Shown piece by piece: positions 28,809 through 35,519 of a stretch of 35,519 nucleotides of DNA. Both the position numbers and the translations under genes were made by a program. A model generated the notes under the pieces. It ran no database searches. It was not told the origin of the DNA and saw nothing but the letters and a program-made list of their open reading frames with translations. Origin of the DNA: Bdellovibrionales bacterium (GTDB taxonomy: Bacteria; Bdellovibrionota; UBA1018; CAIPTA01); NCBI GenBank assembly GCA_021730855.1, contig JAKFYM010000012.1, forward strand, positions 1 through 35,519. Reading direction: 5' to 3'. The first letter of the stretch is position 1. Every line of letters begins with the position of its first letter.

Positions 28809-30098
28809 CTACTTCAATACGCCCGGATAGTGCTTCTGGAAAAAGGCTCCGGCCTCTTCCGGAGAGGAATCAACATAGGTAGAGAACCTGGGAATGGCTA
28901 ACATCAAGGGCGTCATCACCACTACCCAGAGCCCCATGAACACCAAAGTCTGCGTAAGGCCTATGCCAGAGATCAATAAGCCCACTCCTGCGATTCCGAG
29001 GGGGGAAATACCGCTGCAGAGGAACCCCATAATCGATCCGATGCGCGCGCGAAAACTATCGGGCACCGAAAGGGAAACCTGGGTGCCGATGATCACATTG
29101 GCCCAGGTGCTGCCAATTCCGATCCAAAAAAGAACCGTGAGCGGTAACACAATCGTAGGTGCAAAGGGCAGTAGCGCCACGCCAATTCCGATCATCGCGA
29201 TAGACAGAAGAAGCAACCAATGCGTGCTCAAGATCCGCTTCGGAACATTCAAAGTGAAGGCACCGATTACCGCACCGAGCCCGATGCTACTTTCAAGGCT
29301 TCCCAAATACCAGGCGGGCATGTCTCTCGCTTCTTTGGCTAGTACAGGAAGGATCACCCCGAGAGGGGATAACGCTAAATTCATGAACATCGCGATGATG
29401 CAGATCCAAAACAAAACAGGGAGTCGATAGAGTATCCGAAACCCGTCAAATAGCTCCACAGTCCATCGATTCAGGGCATTTCCTAATTTCGGCGAGACTA
29501 TCCGCTTGGGTTTTGTATCGGCCTGGATAAAAGCGGTAAAAAAACCTGCAACCAAATAAGAAACAGAATCGATGAGAAAAGCGCCAAATACTCCGACAAA
29601 AGAAACAACGACACCGCCTAAAATACCGCCCAAAATATTCCCCAAGGAATTGATGGCCTGTGACTGTTGCATGGCCACCTGTAACTTGTTTTTTTCTACG
29701 ATCTGCGGAACGATTCCACCGGCAGCTGCTTGAAACAGCGCCGATCCCACGGAGACGAGTGAAAAAACGAAAATCAATAGTGGCTGGTTATAGAAATCGA
29801 AGAAAACCATGCCGGCGAGCACCAATGTAAAAACCAACCGCCAAAGATCTGCGATGATGATTAGGTTCTTACGCGCAAAGCGATCCCCAATGGGTCCGAC
29901 CAAGGGCAACAGAAAAATTCTCACGAACATGGCCGGCGCCAGAACGGAAGACATTTGCGCAGCCGAGCCTGTTTTTTCTAGGATCCACCACGCGAGCGCA
30001 ATGTGGCTGCATGAATCACCAATCAAGGATACGAGCTGGCCAAGCCGATAGTTCCAAAAATCGCGGCCAAGAGAGGTATCGAAAAGAAATTTAAACAT
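28809..30098 (-). CDS. Major facilitator superfamily exporter (MFS_3/EntS-like)
   Basis: A 429-residue inner-membrane protein with twelve predicted membrane segments. It has an N-terminal FWNYRLGQLVSLIGDSCSHIALAWWIL, split as FWNYRLGQLVSLIGDS and CSHIALAWWIL, and the loop 2-3 signature GPIGDRFARKNLI. Later come SQAINSLGNILGGILGG and VSYLVAGFFTAF. This pattern matches the MFS_3 group that contains the enterobactin exporter EntS and macrolide efflux pumps. Substrate unknown; no siderophore genes are nearby. The ATG at 30098 gives the full first helix. It ends next to a gene remnant. Confidence 0.9.
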   Translation of the reverse strand: MFKFLFDTSLGRDFWNYRLGQLVSLIGDSCSHIALAWWILEKTGSAAQMSSVLAPAMFVRIFLLPLVGPIGDRFARKNLIIIADLWRLVFTLVLAGMVFFDFYNQPLLIFVFSLVSVGSALFQAAAGGIVPQIVEKNKLQVAMQQSQAINSLGNILGGILGGVVVSFVGVFGAFLIDSVSYLVAGFFTAFIQADTKPKRIVSPKLGNALNRWTVELFDGFRILYRLPVLFWICIIAMFMNLALSPLGVILPVLAKEARDMPAWYLGSLESSIGLGAVIGAFTLNVPKRILSTHWLLLLSIAMIGIGVALLPFAPTIVLPLTVLFWIGIGSTWANVIIGTQVSLSVPDSFRARIGSIMGFLCSGISPLGIAGVGLLISGIGLTQTLVFMGLWVVVMTPLMLAIPRFSTYVDSSPEEAGAFFQKHYPGVLK

Positions 30099-30360
30099 CT
30101 CCGGCTCGCATCTCCATTTACCTATTCATTGCCCATTCACTCGCAGCTCGAAACAAACTACCTATCATAGCGATCCTCTCCCAGTCATCCCGCAGTGGGT
30201 ATAGGGAAGATCGGGCCTTGGGTCTTGCGCGGAGCAGTTAGTTCTTCGGCGAGTTTCCCCCTCCAGCGCCGCCTTCTGCTTCTGTATCGAGAGCACAGGA
30301 AGAAGAGAAGTAAGTCCTCCATGCCGCCAAGCCGGAGGGCCGTGGGGCGATCGGAGGCCC

Positions 30361-31095
30361 TCATGCTCTGATCCCTTGGTAGAACATAAAGGCGCCCAGG
30401 AAGAAAATCAGCCCGGAAACCACACGCCGGAACGCACGCTCCGGCAGCCGCTTCAAGAGCTTCGTGCCCAGGAGGGTGCCAGCTACCGCGCCTAGGGTGG
30501 CGATGGCAATCCATTTGCCGTTCATCAAGATTCCCTCGTGCTCGCTCCAAAAATAGATCGGCATGCGGGCGGCATCCACCGCGAGGCCTATCGCCGTGGC
30601 GGTGGCGACAAACGACTCTTTCGAGATTTGAGCCCCGAGCAGGGCCGCCGAACGAATGCCGCCTTGGTTGCCCACGAGGCCGCCCAGAAAACCGGAGACC
30701 GCGCCCGCAATCCACGCGAAGGCCCCGTGAAAGCGCATTCGTTCCGAGAGGCCGGTTACGCCTGTAAAGCCGGCAAAGAGAAGGATCATGCCGAAGACCA
30801 AGGTTAGACCTGGAGTGGCGAACTGCGTGTGCAGAATCGCTCCGGTGAGGCCACCCGCGATGCTCATCAACCCGAAGCCTAGGAGAATTCGCTTATCCAC
30901 ATGAGATCGCAGCATGGCAAAGCGAATCGCTGTGGCGATCAAATGCGGAATCGATACCACGGCTACGGCGAGCTTAGTTCCAATCGAAAGACTGAGCACC
31001 GGAGTGATGAGACTGCCGATGCCGAAACCCGCAACGGAAGCAACGCCGCCCGCGATGATAGAGGTTGCCAGTACGCCAATTTCATAAAGCATCAT
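30361..31095 (-). CDS. TauE/SafE-family sulfite/anion exporter-like permease
   Basis: A 244-residue membrane protein with seven to eight hydrophobic segments in two related halves. The first half has GGVASVAGFGIGSLITPVLSL, split as GGVASVAGFGIG and SLITPVLSL; the second has GAVSGFLGGLVGNQGGIRSAALL. This double G-xxxGFGxG motif is the signature of the TauE/SafE (DUF81) family, which exports sulfite, sulfoacetate or related anions. Substrate not deducible from context. The ATG at 31095 fits. Upstream on the same strand lies the alpha/beta hydrolase gene, 70 bases away; downstream is a 262-base gap. Confidence 0.92.
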   Translation of the reverse strand: MMLYEIGVLATSIIAGGVASVAGFGIGSLITPVLSLSIGTKLAVAVVSIPHLIATAIRFAMLRSHVDKRILLGFGLMSIAGGLTGAILHTQFATPGLTLVFGMILLFAGFTGVTGLSERMRFHGAFAWIAGAVSGFLGGLVGNQGGIRSAALLGAQISKESFVATATAIGLAVDAARMPIYFWSEHEGILMNGKWIAIATLGAVAGTLLGTKLLKRLPERAFRRVVSGLIFFLGAFMFYQGIRA

Positions 31096-31165
31096 TACTC
31101 CCTTAGCGCATGTGAGGAGCGCACAACAGATCCTTGCGAAGGATCACAATACAAAGATCAAACTT

Positions 31166-32173
31166 CTACTTTACCGCCTCAAGCATCAATTTAAGAAACT
31201 TCTGGGGCTCTTCGTACATAGGGAAATGCGCAGACTTTTCGAAATCCACCCACTGCTTGCCTTTGGCTGAGGAAAATCCTCGATAGTATTCAGAAGCCAG
31301 GACCGTTGGCGTAGCCATATCGCATTTTCCCTGCGCAAAAATAACGGGGAGACTAAGTCTAGGAATCGCGGTACTCGCTCGATATTTTTCTAAAAAGGGG
31401 AAAATTTGTTTCCAGATTTTTTCCATGCTCACATTCAAGCTTTCCAGTTCCTCCTGTGAATACTCCTTGGTCTTTTCCACTGCTTTATTGAGGTCTGCTG
31501 GTGAAAGAGAATAGAAGCTGCCTTTATACTTGTTCATCAACCGACTGAGTTTCACTAACTGTGGGAATTCGGTCCATGGCGGAGGCCCCATGGCTTCGAA
31601 GGTTTCTTGATCCTCTTTGTTTTCGGAAGCCTTCACTTCGTTAAGCAGGAACTGGTACTTCATCTGATCGCCGGCCTTCATATCGCTTACCGTACCGACG
31701 CTTATGTACGAGATAAAATCTTCAGGCCGATTCAGTGCCATATGAGAGGCGACAATCGATCCCCACGAATGACCCATTAGAAGAATTTTGGGCCGTCGAA
31801 ATTTCTTTTTAAGATGGTCCACGACCTTAAGGCCATCTTTCACGACTTGATCAAGGGTGAAAGTGCTTACGGGTAAATTTGGATCATAAGATTTCCCCGT
31901 TAGGCGTTGGTCCCAGTGCACTATAATGAAGTCTTTCAGGAAGGTGTCGTCGAATCCACGAGAAAACAACATGAGAGGAGAGCCAGGACCACCGTGAACA
32001 AAGAGCACAACTGGAGCGTCTGGATTTTGGCTCCGATACAAGACCCACTGGCGTGAGCCATTTACTTCTAATTGTTCCAACTCGTCTAACACCTTCGTCT
32101 CCTTAGCCTGGCTAGCGGTAGTAAACAAAAGGCAGAAAAGAAAAATTGCTGTTTTCATGAACTGCTCTTTCAT
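31166..32173 (-). CDS. Secreted alpha/beta hydrolase (proline iminopeptidase-like)
   Basis: A 335-residue protein with signal peptide (TAIFLFCLLFTTASQA, cleaved before KE). The alpha/beta-hydrolase fold shows the oxyanion-hole HGGPGSP, WDQRLTGKS, the nucleophile elbow GHSWGS with catalytic serine, an acid in FAQGKCDMATP and catalytic histidine in SAHFPMYEEP. HGGPG and WDQRgtGkS are features of S33 proline iminopeptidases and related lipases or epoxide hydrolases; the exact substrate is open. An exported form is unusual for S33 aminopeptidases, which are mostly cytoplasmic. Two starts compete: ATG 32173 (with aggaa upstream) and ATG 32158 (directly at the signal). Confidence 0.88.
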   Translation of the reverse strand: MKEQFMKTAIFLFCLLFTTASQAKETKVLDELEQLEVNGSRQWVLYRSQNPDAPVVLFVHGGPGSPLMLFSRGFDDTFLKDFIIVHWDQRLTGKSYDPNLPVSTFTLDQVVKDGLKVVDHLKKKFRRPKILLMGHSWGSIVASHMALNRPEDFISYISVGTVSDMKAGDQMKYQFLLNEVKASENKEDQETFEAMGPPPWTEFPQLVKLSRLMNKYKGSFYSLSPADLNKAVEKTKEYSQEELESLNVSMEKIWKQIFPFLEKYRASTAIPRLSLPVIFAQGKCDMATPTVLASEYYRGFSSAKGKQWVDFEKSAHFPMYEEPQKFLKLMLEAVK

Positions 32174-32179
32174 TCTGGG

Positions 32180-32216
32180 ATTCCTGGATACCAGTTACCT
32201 CATATTCCTGGATTCC
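32180..32216. repeat. Direct repeat before the hydrolase gene
   Basis: attcctggatacc (32180-32192) recurs as attcctggattcc (32204-32216) with 24 bases start to start, and the first copy overlaps the likely ribosome-binding site of the hydrolase gene. It looks like a pair of regulator binding sites, but no regulator gene is adjacent. Confidence 0.45.
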
Positions 32217-32220
32217 GGTA

Positions 32221-32500
32221 TTGAGGAAAAAAATTCGTCCCCCGCACAGGGGGGGTTAATGGGTTGTTCGTAGAAAACACTCGTCTCTCGCGTTTATCAT
32301 GATGGCCACCGCCAAGTTATCCCGCGCCGGGTTTAGGGAAGGCCGGGGCTTTGGGTATTTCGGGCCGTGCTTGAGGCCGGGCGGCTAGGCAAGAATGCTT
32401 TACTAAGACTTGAGGCTAGTAAAGGCAGCTTTACTAGGGCCTGAGGCCAACCAAGCACGCCCATACCCCACAAATCTTTGCCTAACCGGAGCTAGGAAAT
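32221..32500. other. Non-coding region with direct and inverted repeats upstream of the Fic gene
   Basis: No coding frame was found. A 20-base direct repeat, gctttactaagacttgaggc (32397-32416) and gctttactagggcctgaggc (32428-32447), differs at three positions. It is flanked by complementary stretches (ccgtgcttg near 32375, caagcacg near 32452) that could close a large stem. About 40 bases around 32319-32360 resemble 30184-30224. The region may encode a structured leader of the Fic gene. Confidence 0.45.
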
Positions 32501-32595
32501 TTATCCGCCATAGTGGCGGATGGCGGATAAGTGGCGGATAAATGCATTTTCAGGCTTATCCGCCACATTGACAATGGCGGATAAATGGCGGATAA
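32501..32595. promoter_or_regulatory. Seven-copy TGGCGGATAA site array before the Fic gene
   Basis: The 10-base site TGGCGGATAA occurs directly at 32521, 32532, 32575 and 32586, as TGGCGGAT(gg) at 32514, and inverted (TTATCCGCCA) at 32501 and 32556. The last copy ends six bases before the Fic ATG. Such a cluster fits cooperative binding by a regulator, most simply the winged-helix C-terminus of the Fic protein itself. Confidence 0.8.
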
Positions 32596-32601
32596 ATAGC
32601 T

Positions 32602-33657
32602 ATGGAGAACCGCTATCCAACACTAAGCCAACATAAGATCCCCCACGAGATAAGGATGACCGATGCCCTGGTAGGCCATCTCATGCGCATTGCGGAGACC
32701 AAGCCCTTCCTGGACGAGTACCTGGGCACCCCCCAGGAGGTGAAGCTGCTCCGAAAGGCCAAGGTGCGCGCCATCACGTACTCCAACCAGATTGAAGGCA
32801 ATACCCTAGGGGAGAGTGAAGTCACCGCCGTGCTTCAGGGAAAGCGCGTGGCCGGATCGGCAAAGGACATCAAGGAAGTGCAAAACTACCACGAGGCCCT
32901 CGACTATATAGAGCAGCTGGCCGAGGACACCCGCCCTCTCAAGGTCGTCGATATGTGCGACATTCAGAAGTTAATTACCCAGGGACTGATCGAGGAAAGA
33001 CAGTGTGGTCGTATCCGCTCGATTCCTGTTTCTATTGTAAACGCCGGCACTGGCGAAATTCTAGAAGAATGCCCACAGCCGCATGCCCTGAAAGATCTCC
33101 TCAATGATCTGTGGCGCTGGTTAGAAGACACTAAAGATTCCAACCCGTTCACACGGGTCTTTGCCTTTCACTTCATTGCGGTATCCATACATCCTTTCGC
33201 CGATGGCAATGGCCGCACCGTACGCCTAATGCAGCATCTACTGTTGATGCTCGGCGGACAGCGGCTTGCGCGGTTTGTGCCTAGCGAAACCGCTATCATG
33301 CGCGGACGTGACCGCTACTACTCCGCAATCCGCCAGAGCCGCGCACTGGGGCAGCTGCATCCGATCTTGGAATTCCTAGCAGAATGTTTCGCCAATTCTG
33401 CCGAAGAAGTGGTGAACGATGGCCGGAAACTCCTGCGTGACAGTGCCGGTAAAACTCCGGAAGCGCGGCACAGGAAGATTCTCGCCCACGCAAAGAGGCG
33501 CGAGCAGTTCTCCATGCATGATGTAGTGGAATGGTTGCCCGATATTCCTAAGCGAACCCTGGAGCGAGACATGGCCGCGCTTGTAAAGAAGCATGCGCTC
33601 AAGGCCAAGGGCGAACGGAAGGCGCGCATCTATAGCTTCGCGAAGGGGCAACGCTAA
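32602..33657 (+). CDS. Fic-family protein with inhibitory helix and C-terminal winged-helix domain
   Basis: A 351-residue Fic protein. The N-terminal part resembles the Fic/DOC N-terminal domain and contains an inhibitory-helix motif, S61-NQ-IEGN (class II autoinhibition, [S/T]xxxE[G/N]). The catalytic motif HPFADGNGRTVR starts at H197, complete for AMP transfer from ATP to a target hydroxyl. The tail (about 285-350: RREQFSMHDVVEWLPDIPKRTLERDM, split as RREQFSMHDVVEWLP and DIPKRTLERDM) is a DNA-binding winged helix. The combination of enzyme and DNA-binding domain is common among Fic proteins of unknown role. Upstream lies a seven-copy site array. The ATG at 32602 lacks a standard Shine-Dalgarno apart from the ggcgg of the last repeat. 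Target protein unknown. Confidence 0.93.
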   Translation: MENRYPTLSQHKIPHEIRMTDALVGHLMRIAETKPFLDEYLGTPQEVKLLRKAKVRAITYSNQIEGNTLGESEVTAVLQGKRVAGSAKDIKEVQNYHEALDYIEQLAEDTRPLKVVDMCDIQKLITQGLIEERQCGRIRSIPVSIVNAGTGEILEECPQPHALKDLLNDLWRWLEDTKDSNPFTRVFAFHFIAVSIHPFADGNGRTVRLMQHLLLMLGGQRLARFVPSETAIMRGRDRYYSAIRQSRALGQLHPILEFLAECFANSAEEVVNDGRKLLRDSAGKTPEARHRKILAHAKRREQFSMHDVVEWLPDIPKRTLERDMAALVKKHALKAKGERKARIYSFAKGQR

Positions 33658-33706
33658 AATGGTCCGTTCTAAATTTGGGTAATTCCAAAAGAAAGAACTT
33701 CTTCGG

Positions 33707-33734
33707 TTGTTGACATTGCGGATAGACTTATACT
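33707..33734 (+). promoter_or_regulatory. Candidate promoter of the DUF1275 gene
   Basis: TTGTTG (33707-33712), 16-base spacer, TATACT (33729-33734) lie in the 239-base gap between the Fic gene and the DUF1275 gene, giving a leader of about 155 bases. No terminator for the Fic gene is seen. Confidence 0.4.
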
Positions 33735-33896
33735 CAACGATCGGCGCCCTCTAACGAGAGACGAGTGGGATCAGGTAATCCTATAATCCTATAGATTCGT
33801 CCACCCAAAGAATTCAGCTTCACGAGAAAACGTCGTGGATGTATCGTAGACTTTTCGACATCTAGGTTTTGCGCAGTGGGGCAGTATCGGTGAATA

Positions 33897-34643
33897 ATGT
33901 TCAATCATAAGTTTGACCAAGCTCCCAATCACACCGTAGCGTTAAACTGGTTCCTTCTTAGCTTTAGCGGCGGGTGCATCAACGCTGGTGGATTTCTGGC
34001 CACAGGAAGGTTCGTGAGCCACGTAACGGGGTTTGCTACGCTCTTCGGCGTAGACGTAGTGAATGGTCAGATCGAAGCGGCCATTGGAATCCTATCTGTT
34101 CCTGTTTTCTTTCTCTTTGGCGCCTTTCTAGCTGGGCTGATGATCGATCGCCCCATCTACCTCGGCAAGAAACCTCACTTCGATTGGGTGATGGGGCTGA
34201 GCGCTCTATGTCTTTTCATAGTGGCTGCTGCTGGTGCACTTCCCCTATTCGGAAACTTTGGTGACGAGTTAAGCTTAAGGAGAAGTTACCTGCTCTTAGC
34301 GCTCCTATGCCTTGCAAGCGGGCTTCAAAACGCCGCCATCACTTCCTCCTCTGGGCGCTCGGTTAGGACTACCCACTTGACCGGGCTTACAACGGATCTT
34401 GGAATCGGCTTATCTCGCGCGCTTACCGTTAGGTCAGAAAAAGACCGATTTTCAAAGGAAATGTGGACAAACTATCTACGCGCCGGTTCCATCGCGGCGT
34501 TCGTTGTTGGATCAGCAATTGGTGCCGGTGTTTTCTTACGCTTTGGTTATTCAGGATTTATTCTCTCTGGCTTAGTGGCGACTTACGCCGCTTGGCACGG
34601 AAGAAAAGCAAAGATCACCGCTCACGAACTGCTGGATCCCTGA
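33897..34643 (+). CDS. DUF1275 (YoaK-family) membrane protein
   Basis: A 248-residue membrane protein with six to seven hydrophobic segments and the DUF1275 landmarks: SFSGGCINAGGFLATGRFVSHVTGF, split as SFSGGCINAGGFL and FVSHVTGF, and CLASGLQNAAITSSSGRSVRTTHLTGL, split as CLASGLQNAAIT and VRTTHLTGLTTDLG. The family is widespread, and I know of no established molecular function; a transporter role has been suggested. It stands alone after a candidate promoter. Its 3' end overlaps the truncated histidine-kinase remnant on the other strand by about 20 bases. Confidence 0.9.
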   Translation: MFNHKFDQAPNHTVALNWFLLSFSGGCINAGGFLATGRFVSHVTGFATLFGVDVVNGQIEAAIGILSVPVFFLFGAFLAGLMIDRPIYLGKKPHFDWVMGLSALCLFIVAAAGALPLFGNFGDELSLRRSYLLLALLCLASGLQNAAITSSSGRSVRTTHLTGLTTDLGIGLSRALTVRSEKDRFSKEMWTNYLRAGSIAAFVVGSAIGAGVFLRFGYSGFILSGLVATYAAWHGRKAKITAHELLDP

Positions 34644-34813
34644 AAGAATTTTTCCTCATAACGACGAAGAATCTGAGCCTGCAACTGAATCGCTGCCAGA
34701 GAATTTTTGATCTCATGAGCAATGTTTGCTGCCGTTTCTCCGATGGCACTAGATACTAAAGTGGTTGCAGCGAGACAAAGAAAAAACACCTGCCAGCACT
34801 CAAACCCATACAA
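34622..34813 (-). pseudogene. Histidine kinase remnant (membrane segment plus H-box)
   Basis: A 63-codon frame shows a hydrophobic segment (VFFLCLAATTLVSSA) followed at once by GETAANIAHEIKNSLAAIQLQAQIL, shown as GETAANIAHEIKN and SLAAIQLQAQIL. This is a perfect HisKA H-box with its phosphorylatable histidine. It then runs into RRYEEKFFQ and serine codons to a stop inside the DUF1275 gene. Sensor domain and ATPase domain are both missing, and the only start is TTG. It is the middle piece of a lost sensor kinase. Confidence 0.7.
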
Positions 34814-34814
34814 T

Positions 34815-35519
34815 CTAACTTTGCGAAAGTTGATTTTCTAGCCCCAGCAAGTTTATCGACGCAAAGGGAACCGCGCCCACCTCGTGCAAATGTCCACAGA
34901 AAGCTTGAAATTTTTTATCATTGGTTACGAGTACGTCACAATAAGCACCCACGGCAGCGTGCTCTATATCTTTCCAATTGTTTTTATTTAACGACTGAAA
35001 AGCGGCGATCTTTGAGTTTGAGGAATTCGGGAAGAGATTACATAAATGCCTAAAGATAAGTAAATTTGTAAATACCCTCATAGCAGTCCACTCACTTGAA
35101 TAGACCAATCTCTTGAATGTTTTTTTTGAAAATTCAGTCCGAGTGCCCAAAAGACCATTCCAAATTTCATATGCCATACCCACGTAAACGGAATCACTCC
35201 TAACGCCGTTGAATGTGCGTAATCTACGATCACACTCATCAAATGGAATATTCGTGTTTACTTTTATTTCTCGGTCTACCTTATGAAGACTTTCAGTACT
35301 CTCTTGCGCCCTCTCTCGATACCCTTTATGAGAAAGATGCATATTTATCATTTTCTCTTTGTTCAAAAACGCCTTCGCTAGCGCGTCCATTTCGGCAATT
35401 GCAGGAATTCCGCTGAGTCGTCCTTTTTTATCAACTTCCATTTCTAAAATTTTTGGAACAACATTGGAAAAAATTATGAACTTTTCCTGTCCAAATCGCT
35501 GAACCATTTCCCCTATAAC
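34815..35519 (-). CDS. PIN-like domain protein, probably cut by the window edge
   Basis: At least 230 residues. The C-terminal segment WKDIEHAAVGAYCDVLVTNDKKFQAF, shown as WKDIEHAAVGAYCD and VLVTNDKKFQAF, is the characteristic D..h..aA..c..lvT.D.kf end of PIN-fold nucleases. It carries the third and fourth acidic sites; the earlier part is helical without clear motifs (SDSVYVGMAYEIWNGLLG). An ATG lies at 35507, but the frame stays open to the window end, so the true start may be outside. If nucleolytic it would act on RNA; no antitoxin-like gene is seen downstream. AT-rich compared with the rest of the window. Confidence 0.6.
   Translation of the reverse strand, partial: VIGEMVQRFGQEKFIIFSNVVPKILEMEVDKKGRLSGIPAIAEMDALAKAFLNKEKMINMHLSHKGYRERAQESTESLHKVDREIKVNTNIPFDECDRRLRTFNGVRSDSVYVGMAYEIWNGLLGTRTEFSKKTFKRLVYSSEWTAMRVFTNLLIFRHLCNLFPNSSNSKIAAFQSLNKNNWKDIEHAAVGAYCDVLVTNDKKFQAFCGHLHEVGAVPFASINLLGLENQLSQS

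Noticed and set aside
30185..30715. Minus-strand frame overlapping the TauE/SafE gene
   Set aside because: It is a shifted reading of the permease gene with an arginine- and glycine-rich, non-membrane composition.
32501..32595. Seven repeats as a CRISPR array
   Set aside because: Units are 10 bases, in both orientations, with irregular or no spacers; a regulator-site cluster fits better.

Overview
The window most likely comes from a Bdellovibrionota (Bdellovibrio/Oligoflexia-type) bacterium. This is inferred from a TIGR02147-family regulator (a family I associate mainly with Bdellovibrionota and Fibrobacter), an HD-domain signalling protein with the spacer segment I recall from Bdellovibrio HD-GYP proteins, a very large secreted lipoprotein metalloprotease, and Gram-negative envelope genes (lipid A-type acyltransferase, beta-barrel proteins). 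Most of the window is moderately GC-rich. The hipBST operon (about 0.35-2.0 kb), the brnTA operon (28.0-28.7 kb) and the right end (34.6-35.5 kb) are visibly more AT-rich and look acquired.

Left end (1-2.7 kb): a tandemly repeated structured element whose end resembles a tRNA 3' end directly abuts a complete HipBST tripartite toxin-antitoxin operon with three operator sites, followed by an RsuA/RluB pseudouridine synthase. 3.1-8.8 kb: an outer-membrane protein translationally coupled to a giant (about 1594 residue) metzincin lipoprotein, closed by a strong terminator. 8.7-11.9 kb: a small secreted protein coupled to a TIGR02147 regulator, then a soluble histidine kinase divergent from a single-domain response regulator. 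11.9-13.9 kb: an amino-acid permease divergent from periplasmic Cu/Zn superoxide dismutase. 14.0-17.5 kb: STAS protein plus receiver/HD-domain protein, then a methyltransferase/glycosyltransferase pair. 17.5-19.0 kb: an RRM protein, IF-1 and LpxL-type acyltransferase operon. 19.2-21.2 kb: a truncated cytochrome-like gene, a small secreted protein, a 180-bp palindromic element and a secreted coiled-coil protein. 21.4-24.1 kb: a double-PAS histidine kinase coupled to a DEAD-box helicase.

24.3-27.9 kb: a small outer-membrane protein with a terminator, then a KimA-type potassium transporter with a well-preserved c-di-AMP (ydaO/yuaA) riboswitch in its leader, divergent from a membrane-anchored pilin-like protein. 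28.1-35.5 kb: BrnT/BrnA toxin-antitoxin pair, MFS exporter, TauE/SafE permease, secreted alpha/beta hydrolase, a Fic protein preceded by seven copies of a 10-bp site, a DUF1275 membrane protein, a histidine-kinase remnant and a PIN-like protein cut by the window edge.

The strongest themes are: three toxin-type modules (HipBST, BrnTA, Fic), each with its own operator-like DNA; a c-di-AMP-controlled potassium importer in a Gram-negative predator-like lineage; and several short gene remnants between intact genes that mark insertion/deletion turnover.
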